Assembly (NCBI GenBank): GCA_947471745.1
Contig: CANJKZ010000952.1
Coordinates: 80,001-144,000 of the forward strand
Source of the DNA: Closterium sp. Naga37s-1
Lineage: Eukaryota > Streptophyta > Zygnematophyceae > Desmidiales > Closteriaceae
DNA length: 64,000 bases
Direction of reading: 5' to 3'
Numbering within the stretch: the stretch's first letter is position 1; every line of letters starts with the position of its first letter. Below the pieces are notes generated by a model, which saw nothing but the letters and a program-made list of their open reading frames with translations, had not been told where the DNA came from and did no database searches. A program made the translations under genes and the position numbers. This document shows, piece after piece, positions 20,837-31,650 of this stretch.

Positions 20837-23550
20837 AACCAGCAGGTGAGGCAGAGTGGGCACAAGCCCAAGAGCAGTGCAGAAACGGTGATGATCACCA
20901 GACCCAAGGGCCGTGGTGAAGACATCAGCAGTGTTGGCCCGAGAGGCCATGAAAGCAAGGCGCAGCTGACCACGCTGCTGCAGCTCACGTGCAAGAAAGT
21001 AGCGCAGAGCAATGTGCTTCGTTCGGTGCTCCAGTCTCTGCTCGCGACACAAGGCAAGCATTGCCTTGTTGTCGACGTACAGAACTGGAGGAGAACGAGG
21101 CCGCTCCCCCAAGTCGGTCAGCAGGTAGGTCAGCCAGCTTAGCTCCTGTGCAGCCATGGCCCCAGCGTAGATCTCGGCCTCACAGCTGGAACCAAGCACA
21201 GAAGAAGAACGAGTGGACCTCCACGAGACAAAACCAGAGCCAAGACTGAAGGTGTAACCCTGTGACGAACGCTGAGTCGTCTGGTCGTCGGCCCAAGAAG
21301 CGTCAGAGTGTCCTGTGAGGATCACCGAACCCCGTCCTCCAAGCACGAGCCCCATGCCGGATGTGCTGCACAAGTAACGCAGTACCCTCTTCGCAGCATC
21401 AAAGTGCACCTTTCGGTGTCTACCAGGTGCCACGTAGCGAGCCAGGAGGCTGAGAGGGTACGCGAGGTCAGGTCGTGTGCACGTCATCAGGTACATGAGG
21501 CAACCCACAAGCTCTGGGTATGGACCACTCGGCTCTACGGTCTCGTCCGAAGGTGGAGCTGAGAGCGAGTGGCCGGTAGACAGAGGAGTGGGCTGTGGCG
21601 AGGACCACGTGAAGCGGAAGCGCTGAAGGACTTGCTGCACCATGTGTGACTGAGTCAGGGTGATGGTGCGCCGTGCTCTGTCCCGGGTGATCTCCAAGCC
21701 AAGATAGCTCCGCAGCTCACCCAGGTCAGTGCAGGTGTGTCTCTCCTGCAGCTCCGCCTTCACTAGGGCCAGTGCCTCAGTGTCAGCAGTAGCAAAAACC
21801 AAGTCGTCGACGTACACGAGGATGTAGAACGGCGGCAGCGTAGTGTCGGTGCGTAGAAACAGCGACGGGTCAGCAGTCGAAGGAGCAAACCCAAGAGCCG
21901 CAAGTGTCGTCCTCAGTGTGTCGTGCCACTCACGCGGCGCCTGACGCAGGCCGTACACTGGTCGCCGTAGTCTCCACTGGGTACCCTCAGGAAACGACCC
22001 AGTGAAGCCCTGTGGACGGCGCAACCTGATGGCCTCGTGAAGGCTACCCTGCAAGAAAGTTGTCGAGAAGTCGAGGGAGTGCAGCTCGTAGTCACGCTGA
22101 GCTGCAACGTGTAGCAACACCCGAAGAGTGGTCATCTTCGGGGTGGGGGAGAAGGTCTGAAAGAAGTCGACCCCCTCACGCTGACTGAAGCCTCGAGCAA
22201 TGTAACGTGCCTTGAAGGCAGGCGGAGAACCCGGCGGCCGCTTCACCCTGAAAATCCGCATGCCACTGACGATGTTCACCCCAGGTGGGGGAACCTCGTC
22301 AAAAGCCATCTCTGCGTCCATGGCTGTCTGCCACTGAGAGGAGTACTCACCCGAAATCGCCTCCCTGTAGGAGCGCGGGGTGGGGATGTCAAGTGCATCC
22401 GGGTCTCCCTTAGGGGCAAGCATCATGGTCGCATGATGGGGTGAAGCGGCAGCAAGGCACTCCAGCTCCTCCTGTCTGTCCTCAAGAACGTCACAGCCAA
22501 GGGCAGTACAGCCAAGAGCAGTCTTACCCCCGACGGACGGAGGACAGGCATGGACAGGGTCAGAGACAAGACTCGCAAGGTAGTCTAGGCGGTACACAGC
22601 AGCAAAGTCAACGAGCTCAGCTACGAGGGCAGACGCAGCAGGAGACAAGAACGTAGGGTCCGTCACAACCGTAGCAAGAAGGCGAGTAACAGTCGGACTG
22701 GACGCACGAGCAAGGTCAGACGGAGGGTCAGCAACGGCAGGCATAGAGGACGCAGGAGGTAACGGTAGGACAACACGCTGAGGAACAGAGGAAGGACGGA
22801 GTGTCATATCGTGAGTGCCGGGGACAGCCGGAGCATGCGGACGACGAACACGAGGAACACGAGCACGGACAGCAGCTCTAGGCTCAGGCTCTCGACGCTC
22901 AGGGGTGGACGCACGAGTCTCAGGCTCTCGACGCTCAGTCAGGGACTCTGACACCGCAGTGTAAGGAGCAGGAGCAGGCAGTGGGGAGTGCGGTAGCAGC
23001 GGCGGCTGTGACTGGTCCGCCGGTGGAAACAGTAACTGAGGAGTAGTACCTGCCACAGGGAAGTCAGTAGCACCTGGCGGAAGACTGAGAAGGTGGCGAA
23101 GAGCACCAGTAGCTCCCGTACCTCCAGCACGAGCAGCTCCTCCAGTACCCCTAGCAACACCTCCAACACCAGTAGCACCAGCACCTCCAGCACCACGAGC
23201 TCCGACAGCGCCAGCACCTCAAGCACCAGTAGTACCTCCAGCACCTCCAGTGCCTCCAGCTCCAGCTCCAGCGCCTCCAGCACCAGTAGTACCTCCAGTA
23301 CCTCCTGTGCCAGCAGCTCCAGTAGCACGTCCTGCACCTCCAGCACCAGCAGTACCACCTGCTCCGGCAGCTCCAGCACCTCCAGTACGAGCACCTCCGG
23401 GACCAGTAGCTCCAGCACCTCCAGGGTCAGCAGCTCCCGCAGCTCCAGCACCAGTAGCACCAGCACCTCCAGTGCCAGTAGCTCCAGCACCTCCAGTAAC
23501 AGTAGTACCTCCAGCACCAGCAGCTCCAGTACCTCCAGCACCGGCAGCCG
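20824..23550 (-). pseudogene. Copia element G: hinge, reverse transcriptase and RNase H (remnant)
   Basis: A 750-codon open frame (ends 20804, first ATG 23056), preceded by a Gly/Ala-rich hinge up to about 23550. RVT_2 starts near TPRSYREAISGEYSSQW, has the YVDDLVFATAD catalytic motif, and is followed by RNase H (TGHSDASWADD, SSCEAEIYAG, YVDNKAMLAL). Compared with B it lacks nine residues between DAEMA and DEVPPPG and has ALGSGDHHRF for ALAPCDHQRF. Integrase and everything upstream are gone. The C-terminal ten codons are read from the antisense LTR/primer site. Confidence 0.8.
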
Positions 23551-23873
23551 TTCTTGCGCGCTTCGTTGCGTCTGGGAGACACCGGTCTTCCCTTTGGTAC
23601 GCTGCTAAGAGGGTGGCGAAGTATGTGGCAAGTACATCAGGCATGGGACTTGTCCTTGGAGGGAAGCAACCAGTTACACTTACAGGTTTCTCGGACTCGT
23701 CATGGGCCGACGACGCAGAGTCGCAATGATCTACACAGGGTTACTGCTTCAGCCTTGGGACCGGAGCTGTTTCGTGGAGGTCGACTCGGGCGTCGTCTGT
23801 CTCTAGTTCCTACTGTGAGCAGAGGTGTACTCTGCGGCCATGGCCGCCCAGGAGCTTCGCTGGCTGTCTTTCC
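23551..23873 (+). pseudogene. Copia element E, part 1 (RNase H start), interrupted by element A
   Basis: Plus-strand frames encode RFVASGRHRS, AAKRVAKYVASTSGMGLVLG, FSDSSWADDAES and, after frameshifts, AAQELRWLSFL. The frame stops at the TTTCC target duplication of element A and resumes at 40543 with FLLIDLGERPRSPPVLF. Left boundary is an abrupt junction with the inverted hinge of G. Confidence 0.8.
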
Positions 23874-24004
23874 TGTTACGATAAGAATGAATTGATAGAA
23901 AATGTGAAGTACAACCCTAGATATAGCAAACCCTAATCATGCAAGTAAGTAGAAATGTAACACCTAGACTAACCTAAACAACACATATAAAATATATGTT
24001 GACA
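23874..24004 (-). repeat. Element A 3' LTR
   Basis: 131 bp with TG...CA ends, followed on the plus strand by CACCCCCATAGTCTAGG (inverted polypurine tract). Matches 40412-40542 along its length. Confidence 0.9.
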
Positions 24005-24220
24005 CACCCCCATAGTCTAGGTGACGGAAGTCCTGTAGAAACAACAAGAGCAAGCAACGGTCACAAGACCAAACTACAAGAACAAGACAAATCTCAGGGT
24101 GGAGCTCAAAGTCACCACACACTCCGAGAGCAAGCAAGGGGCCACAAGGCCAGTCCACATGCAGATATATAGCAAATATAAAGAGATGCAAGAGTACAAG
24201 ACATGCAGGACAAGGCATCT

Positions 24221-26811
24221 CTAAGCAAGCAAGTGAGGACGGGCAGGCACAAGGCCAAGCTGGGTGCAGAAACGCTGGTGGTCACAAGGCGGCAACGCCT
24301 TGGTGAAGATATCTGCCGTGTTGGCCTCAGAGACCACACGTCGAACGAGTGCCTGTCCACGCTGCTGCAACTCACGCAGAAGGAAGTAACAAAGCTGGAT
24401 GTGCTTCGCCTTCCCAACCAGTCGGGGCTCCTCACACAACAGGACAGCAGACCTGTTGTCGGCGAACAAGACTGGGGGAGAGCGAGGCCGCTCACCAAGG
24501 TCGGTGAGAAGGAAAGACAGCCAGCGAAGCTCCTGAGCGGCCATGGCCACAGCGTACACCTCTGCCTCACAGCTGGAACCGGCGACGGACGACGCCCGAG
24601 TCGACCGCCACGAAACAGCACCTGCCCCGAGGCTAAAGGAGTACCCCTGTGTAGACCGACGCGTCTCCGCGTCGTCGGCCCACGACGAGTCCGAGTAACC
24701 TGTGAGTGTAACTGGCTGCTTCCCTCCAAGGACAAGTCCCATGCCTGATGTACTCGCCACATACTTCGCCACCCTCTTAGCAGCGTACCAGTGGGAAGGT
24801 CGGTGTCTCCCAGGCGCAACAAAGCGCGCAAGGACGCTAAGAGGGTAAGCTAGGTCTGGGCGAGTACAGGTCATCAGGTACATGAGACAACCCACCAGCT
24901 CAGGATATGGACCACTGGACTCAAATGACTCGTCCGAAGGTGGAGCCGTGAGCCCATGATCCACACCAAGAGGGGTGAGCTGTACCTTGGAGAACGGGAA
25001 GCGAAACCGCGTGAGGATCTGCTCGACCATATGCGACTGAGTCAGCGTAATGGTGCGAGCTGCCCTGTCCCTGGTGATCTGCAGGCCAAGGTAGTGCTGC
25101 AGCTCACCAAGGTCAGTGCAAGTGTGTCTCCTCTGCAGTTCCTCCTTCACGGAGGCCAGCGCGCGTCGGTCGGGAGTGGCGAACACTAGGTCGTCGTCGT
25201 AGACCAGGACAAAGAACGGGGTCGAGCCACGGCGAACGAACAGTGACGGGTCAGCAGACGACGGAAAGAAGTCAAGAGCTGCAAGGGTCGAGCGAAGTGT
25301 GTCGTGCCACTCACGTGGGGCCTGACGCAGGCCGTAGACTGGTCGACGCAGCTGCCACTGGGTCCCAGGTGGGAAAGAGCCAGTGAAGCCAGGCGGGCGA
25401 CGCAGCCAGATCTGCTCGTGCAGGCTCCCCTGAAGGAACGCGGTGGAAAAGTCCAACGAGTGCAACTCGTAGTCGCGCTGGGCTGCAATATGCAGCAACA
25501 CCCGAAGAGTACTCATCTTCGGGGTGGGAGCGAAGGTCTGGAAGAAGTCCACCCCGTCTCGCTGACTGAAGCCTCTCGCAACATAGCGCGCCTTGAACAC
25601 AGGTGGTGATCCAGGCGGCCGCTTCACCTTGTAGAGCCATCGGCCACTGACGACATTCGTCCCAGGTGGTGGGACTGCGTCGACGTAAGTGCCTGTGGAC
25701 CTATAAGATGCCATCTCTGCCTCCTCAGCTGCTATCCAGTACGAAGCCCAGGGTCCCGAGACCGCCTCGGCGTAAGTGCGAGGGATCGGGATGTCAAGGG
25801 CGTCTGGATCCCCCTCAGGGGCAAGCAGCATGGCGCAGAGATGAGGAACAGCGGCCGCAAGGAAACCAAGCTCGAACTGCCTGTCCTCTACGACCTCCAG
25901 GGGAAAGACAGGAGCACCCCCAGAGGACGGAGAACGTGCAGGGCCACTCACCAAGTGAGCGGCGTAGTCAAGGTGGTGGGAAGAGGCAAAGCCAGAGACA
26001 GTGGTAGCAAGTGCTGAGACAGACGACAGAGGTGCAGTCGGGTGAGTGACCAACGCGGACAAAACACGGGAGACGACAGGACGGGAGGCACGGAGGTAGT
26101 CGGACAACGGGTCGTGAAGCACAGTGAGGGACGACTCAGGGGGCTGTGGAAGGACAGGAGGAGGTGGAACACGAGAGCGGAGAACAAGGTGAAACGGACC
26201 GTCTGCACGGTAACGGGACCGACGGGGCTGTGGAGACACAGCACGACTGAGGGGAGGACGACGAGTCCACTGGGAGGAGGAAAGGGACTCAACTGGTGGA
26301 ACAGGAGGGGACGGTAGGGGACCACGAACAAAGCGTGCAGGTGCTGGGTCGGGGAGGTCGCGTAGTCGTAGTCGCTGCTGCTCCACCTCCTCTGGCGTCT
26401 GCTGCGACGGTACCGGCCCCTGCTGCTGCTCCTGTGGCTCTGCCTCTGCCCTCTCTTGCTGCGGCTGCAGCTGTACCCGCTGCTGCGACCGGGACTCCTG
26501 CGCTACCCTCTCCTGCTGCTGCCGTGACTCCTCCTCTACTCTCTCCTGCTGCGTCTGTAACTGCACCTGCTGCTGCGGGTGGGACTCCTGCTCTACCCTC
26601 TCCTGGTGCGGCCGTGACTGCTCCTCTACTCTCTCCTGCTGTGTCTGTAACTGCACCTGCTGCTGCGGGCGGGACTCCTGCTCTACCCTCTCCTGGTGCG
26701 GCCGTGACTCCTCCTCTACCCTCTCCTGCTGCGGCTGCAGCTGCACCCGCTGCTGCGACCGGGACTCCTGCGCTACCCTCTCGTGCTGCTGCTGTGACTC
26801 CTCCTCTACTC

Positions 26812-26888
<77 letters not shown>

Positions 26889-28510
26889 GCCCTCTCAAAT
26901 CGCTCACGCTCCTCCCTCTCCAACCGGAGGAGACGCTGCTCACGGGTCAGGAAACGTACAGTGTGCGGTGTAGGCGCCACAGTGCCAGTGCCTCCAGCTC
27001 CAGCACCCCCAGAACCAGCACCTCCACCACCGACACCCCCGGGGCCTCCAGTACCTCCCGCAGGAACACCCCCAGGCTCCGCAGCAACCGACCGCAGAGA
27101 AGAAGGAGGAGGAAACTGCGGGACGGACGGGAAGCCAGGGGGTGAGGCAGGGCGAGGCCGCCGAGTCGAGGCTGCCGTGTCCTCCACAGGAGTGACCTCC
27201 ACGCCCACAACCCCTGCACCCCCAGAGCCGACACCACCAGCTCCTGCAGCCCCAGTACCCTCACCCTCCGCAACTGCACCTCCCGCACCCCCAGACACGA
27301 CAGGGACTGGACGCTGCGGGGGGGAAGACTGCGGAGTGACGTGCGACACACCTGACGCGGCAGGACGCGAAGGGGGGGGGCGTGGCCAGATGCAGCTCCA
27401 GCGTCGCCCGCGTGAGTCCCTCACCCCCCAACAGCTTCGTGCGTGGTACGCTAGTTGGGGTTGTCGGGGTGGCCGTAGTGGGAGTCGTCCTGGAGTGAGT
27501 AGTTCCACAGCTGCTTGTAGTGGCCAGGTGCAGCTGCAGCGTCGCCCGCGTGAGTCCCTCACCCCGTTCTGCTGCGGTGATGCTGGTAGCGTGTAAGACT
27601 GGATGATCCCCCGACCCTGACAGAACGTCTCCAGGCGAGTGGAAGATAACTCACCACCACGGTCCGAGTGTAGGCGAAGCCCACACAGGCCCTGGGCGCC
27701 ACCCCACGCTAGTAGCCACGGCTCGAGGACGGTAGGCACGTCGGCCTTCCGTCGCAAGGGGAAAACCGTGGTGTAGCGGGAGTAGTCGTCCACCACAATC
27801 AGGAAGTAGCGCTCCTGACGTGGGCCAAGGACCGGAGAGGGGCCCCAGACGTCCAAGTGCAGGGTCTCGAAGGGAGCCGTGGTGGGGGGGAACGAGGAGG
27901 AGTGAGGGGCAGCGCGCTGCCGACCCTCGACGCAAGGAGTGCACAGCGGCGCAGGCGAGCGGGGAAGCGGTGCAAGCGACCCTGGGAGACCTGAGACCAG
28001 ACGGTAACGTGCCATCCTACTGAGACGCGGGAACGACGGGTGACCTAGACGGTGGTGCCAGAGGACCGACGGGTGGGTGAGGGACCGACAGTCACACGAC
28101 ACAGCAGCTACCTGACCTGACCTGACCTGACCCGACTCAGTGTGGTGGGACCCAGTGTGTAGTGAGTACAGACCAGATCCCGGCTCTCTGTGGAATGTGG
28201 CCAGGGGCGCCCCAGTGGCACCGACAGTGCAGGAGGCAACAGGCTCGTCCAGTGGGAAAGTAGTGACTACGCCTAGGTCGTGAAGGTGACTGACACCCAC
28301 CAGGTTCCTAGAGAACGAGGGGGTGTAGTAACCTGTAAGAAAACCTGAGGGAGCCGCCGGACACGGAAGAGTGGTGGTGCTGCTAGCAACTACACGTCCC
28401 ACAGAGAGGTCAGCCAAGGCGACAGTGACTGGAGTGCGCAGTGGTGTGAGGTCGGTACAGTCGCGAAAGACACAGCTGGACGCTCCAGAATCTAGGGTGA
28501 AGGAATCCAC
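24221..28510 (-). CDS. Element A pol polyprotein (protease, partial integrase, hinge, RT, RNase H), chimeric
   Basis: One open frame of 1,429 codons. Order: protease FTLDSGASS near residue 5; pre-integrase HRLGHPS; integrase core to SPQQNGV (LHLDVWGP and LHSDRGGE present); then about 55 residues read from antisense leader repeats (VRDSRGRRCSC...) in place of the integrase second half; a Gln/Glu-rich hinge with about 25 consecutive Gln; RVT_2; RNase H with TGYSDSSWADD. The RT active site at 25190-25201 reads YDDD, not YVDD (residue 1104 onward). The start is truncated at an LTR fragment at 28511, so it is not a natural start. The protein should be inactive. Confidence 0.85.
27386..28499 (-). 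repeat. Direct duplicate of 30043-31157 (protease to integrase plus leader)
   Basis: About 1.1 kb nearly identical to 30043-31157; I saw only scattered single-base differences (for example CGTCGCAAGG versus CGTTGCAAGG, GAAAGACACAG versus GAAAGAAACAG). Both copies carry the same abnormal junction where integrase turns into antisense leader (CTCACCCC|GTTCTGCTGCGG). Confidence 0.85.
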
Positions 28511-30042
28511 ATATGGGGTACAGTCTTCTAGGGTTTGCTTTTGTACCCAACTTTCCCTTAGTCAATCCATTCCTCATTTCTTCACATGGTATAGAGCAGG
28601 TTCCCTAGTGGGAACGCTTCCTTGGGCCCACCACTGAAACCTTTTTTTTCTGACCGGAGCGACAGTCGCTCCTGCCCGAGGCGCGCCTTGTGGGCCGCCC
28701 TTCTGTCGAGCTCTCTTAGAGGCCCCTCTCACGGCCCCTCGCGCCACCCTTAGCGGCCCCGTCGCCGCCCCTAGCGGCCCCGTTGCCGCCCTTCCAGGCC
28801 CCTTGCGGCCCCTAGCGGCCCCATTGCCGCCCCTACGCGGCCCCGTAGCCGCCCCTAGCGGCCCTGTCGCCGCCCTTAGCAGCCCCGTTGCCGCCTCCCT
28901 CCCTACGCGGCCCCGTTGCCGCCCCTACGCGGCCCCGTCGCCGCCCCTAGCGGCCCCGTCGCCGCCCCTACGCGGCCCCGTCGCCGCCCCTAGCGGCCCC
29001 GTAGCCGCTCCCCTCCCTACGCGGCCCCGTCGCCGCCCCTACGCGGCCCCGTCGCCGCCCCTACGCGGCCCCGTTGCCGCCCCTAGCAGCCCCGTCGCCG
29101 CCCCTAGCGGCCCCGTCGCCGCTCCCCTCCCTACGCGGCCCCGTAGCCGCCCCTACGCGGCCCCGTCGCCGCCCTTACGCGGCCCCGTCGCCGCCCCTAG
29201 CGGCCCCGTCGCCGCTCCCCTCCCTACGCGGCCCCGTCGCCGCCCCTACGCGGCCCCGTCGCCGCCCCTAACGGCCCCGTCGCCTCCTCCCTCCCTACGC
29301 GGCCCTGTCGCCGCCCCTATGCGGCCCCGTCGCCGCCCCTAGCGGCCCCGTCGCCGCCTCCCTCCCTACGCGGCCCCGTCGCCGCCCCTACGCGGCCTCG
29401 TAGCCGCCCCTACGCGGCCCCGTCGCCGCCCCTAGCGGCCCCGTCGCCGCTTCCCTCCCTACGCGGCCCCGTCGCCGCCCCTACGTGGCCTCGTAGCCGC
29501 CCCTACGCGGCCCCGTCGCCGCCCCTAGCGGCCCCGTCGCCGCTCCCCGCCCCTAGCGGCCCCGTCGCTGCCCCTACCCGGCCCCGTCGCCGCCCCTAGC
29601 GAGCAGCCGAGCCGCCGAGCCGCCCAGCAGCTGAGCCGCCGAGTCGCCCAGCAGCCGAGCCGCCCCTGGAGCAGCCGCCACTGCAGCAGCCGCCCCTGGA
29701 GCAGCCGCCACTGCAGCAGCCGCCCCTGGAGCAGCCGCCACTGCAGCAGCCGCCCCTGGAGCAGCCGCCACTACAGCAGCCGCCCCCGGAGCAGCCGCCA
29801 CTGCAGCAGCCGCCCCTGGAGCAGCCGCCTCTGGAGCAGTCGCCCCTACAACTGCCGCCCCTGGAGCAGCCACCCCTGCAGCTGCCGCGGAGCTCTCGCT
29901 CTACAGTGGTAGCGGCCTCGCCGTTGCCGCCGTCGTACGCCTGCCCTTCTCGCCACTGGTGAGCACTGCCCTGCCCGTACTGCTGTTACTGCTGCTCTTA
30001 CTGCTGCTGCTCTTTCTACTGCTACTGCTGCTCCTGGCGTGG
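28511..30042 (+). mobile_element. Inverted leader fragment of a B-like element inside A
   Basis: Plus-strand copy of the B leader: 3' part of its LTR (from CACATATGGGGTACAG), primer site TGGTATAGAGC, hairpin GTTCCCTAGTGGGAAC, the CGGCCCCGTCGCCGCCCCTA array (about 28700-29620), and the CAGCAGCCGCCCCTGGAGC array (29640-29840). Matches 32985-34520 closely. It lies opposite to the direction of A. Confidence 0.85.
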
Positions 30043-31650
30043 CCAGATGCAGCTCCAGCGTCGCCCGCGTGAGTCCCTCACCCCCCAACAGCTTCGTGCG
30101 TGGTACGCTAGTTGGGGTTGTCGGGGTGGCCGTAGTGGGAGTCGTCCTGGAGTGAGTAGTTCCACAGCTGCTTGTAGTGGCCAGGTGCAGCTGCAGCGTC
30201 GCCCGCGTGAGTCCCTCACCCCGTTCTGCTGCGGTGATGCTGGTAGCGTGTAAGACTGGATGATCCCCCGACCCTGACAGAACGTCTCCAGGCGAGTGGA
30301 AGATAACTCACCACCACGGTCCGAGTGTAGGCGAAGCCCACACAGGCCCTGGGCGCCACCCCACGCTAGTAGCCACGGCTCGAGGACGGTAGGCACGTCG
30401 GCCTTCCGTTGCAAGGGGAAAACCGTGGTGTAGCGGGAGTAGTCGTCCACCACAATCAGGAAGTAGCGCTCCTGACGTGGGCCAAGGACCGGAGAGGGGC
30501 CCCAGACGTCCAAGTGCAGGGTCTCGAAGGGAGCCGTGGTGGGGGGGAACGAGGAGGAGTGAGGGGCAGCGCGCTGCCGACCCTCGACGCAAGGAGTGCA
30601 CAGCGGCGCAGGCGAGCGGGGAAGCGGTGCAAGCGACCCTGGGAGACCTGAGACCAGACGGTAACGTGCCATCCTACTGAGACGCGGGAACGACGGGTGA
30701 CCTAGACGGTGGTGCCAGAGGACCGACGGGTGGGTGAGGGACCGACAGTCACACGACACAGCAGCTACCTGACCTGACCTGACCTGACCCGACTCAGTGT
30801 GGTGGGACCCAGTGTGTAGTGAGTACAGACCAGATCCCGGCTCTCTGTGGAATGTGGCCAGGGGCGCCCCAGTGGCACCGACAGTGCAGGAGGCAACAGG
30901 CTCGTCCAGTGGGAAAGTAGTGACTACGCCTAGGTCGTGAAGGTGACTGACACCCACCAGGTTCCTAGAGAACGAGGGGGTGTAGTAACCTGTAAGAAAA
31001 CCTGAGGGAGCCGCCGGACACGGAAGAGTGGTGGTGCTGCTAGCAACTACACGTCCCACAGAGAGGTCAGCCAAGGCGACAGTGACTGGAGTGCGCAGTG
31101 GTGTGAGGTCGGTACAGTCGCGAAAGAAACAGCTGGACGCTCCAGAATCTAGGGTGAAGGAAAGCTGTGCAGTCTGTGGGGTCGTACCCGAACCAGCTAC
31201 AAAGGCTAGTGCTAGACTAGTGGTAGCTGCAGCTTCTACACAAAGACCCTCAGAGGCGCCGGGACTGGAAACAACACACGCACCAAGACTGGAAACACAG
31301 GTCTCTACTCGTGCAGCCGGAAAGGGTCCTAGACCAGGCAGGTGAGACTCAACTGGTGCAGTAGTGCGCTGGCGAAGGCGCGAAGGCCAGTGCGGTGTAA
31401 TAGCGTGAGGACCAAAACGCTCACGGTGGAGGTCGTCGAGTCGACGGTAGCAGCTGGACGCAGTGTGGTCAGGACTCCAGCAGGTAGTGCCAGCACCAGG
31501 GCCTGTCAGGGCCCGGTACCCGCAGGGGCCGACGTCTCGCCCACTGCTAGCTGAGCCACTGCTGGGGGCGCCACACTTTGGACCCGCAGGCCCCCACTGA
31601 CGGGAGTGCTGCGGCTGGCCCTGCTGCTGTAGAACCCTAGTAAATGCCAT
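30022..31650 (-). CDS. Element A gag remnant, protease and integrase N-terminal half
   Basis: 542 codons from ATG at 31650. A knuckle-like C-X13-C-X4-H-X4-C (CGYRALTG...TTCWSPDHTASSC) is followed by YRRLDDLHRERFGPHA, then protease LDSGASSCFFRD, HRLGHPSFPRLSRM, and integrase LHLDVWGPSP, VVDDYSRYTTVFPL and LHSDRGGE up to SPQQNGV. It then enters antisense leader. No capsid-like gag domain precedes the knuckle. Confidence 0.8.
   Translation of the reverse strand: MAFTRVLQQQGQPQHSRQWGPAGPKCGAPSSGSASSGRDVGPCGYRALTGPGAGTTCWSPDHTASSCYRRLDDLHRERFGPHAITPHWPSRLRQRTTAPVESHLPGLGPFPAARVETCVSSLGACVVSSPGASEGLCVEAAATTSLALAFVAGSGTTPQTAQLSFTLDSGASSCFFRDCTDLTPLRTPVTVALADLSVGRVVASSTTTLPCPAAPSGFLTGYYTPSFSRNLVGVSHLHDLGVVTTFPLDEPVASCTVGATGAPLATFHREPGSGLYSLHTGSHHTESGQVRSGQVAAVSCDCRSLTHPSVLWHHRLGHPSFPRLSRMARYRLVSGLPGSLAPLPRSPAPLCTPCVEGRQRAAPHSSSFPPTTAPFETLHLDVWGPSPVLGPRQERYFLIVVDDYSRYTTVFPLQRKADVPTVLEPWLLAWGGAQGLCGLRLHSDRGGELSSTRLETFCQGRGIIQSYTLPASPQQNGVRDSRGRRCSCTWPLQAAVELLTPGRLPLRPPRQPQLAYHARSCWGVRDSRGRRWSCIWPRQEQQ

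Noticed and set aside
26296..26973. Poly-Ala protein on the plus strand
   Set aside because: It is the antisense shadow of the Gln-rich hinge of element A.
28700..29620. GC-rich CGGCCCCGTCGCCGCCCC region as ribosomal DNA spacer or protein gene
   Set aside because: No rRNA core sequence, and the same stretch lies behind the LTR and primer site of element B, so it is an element leader.
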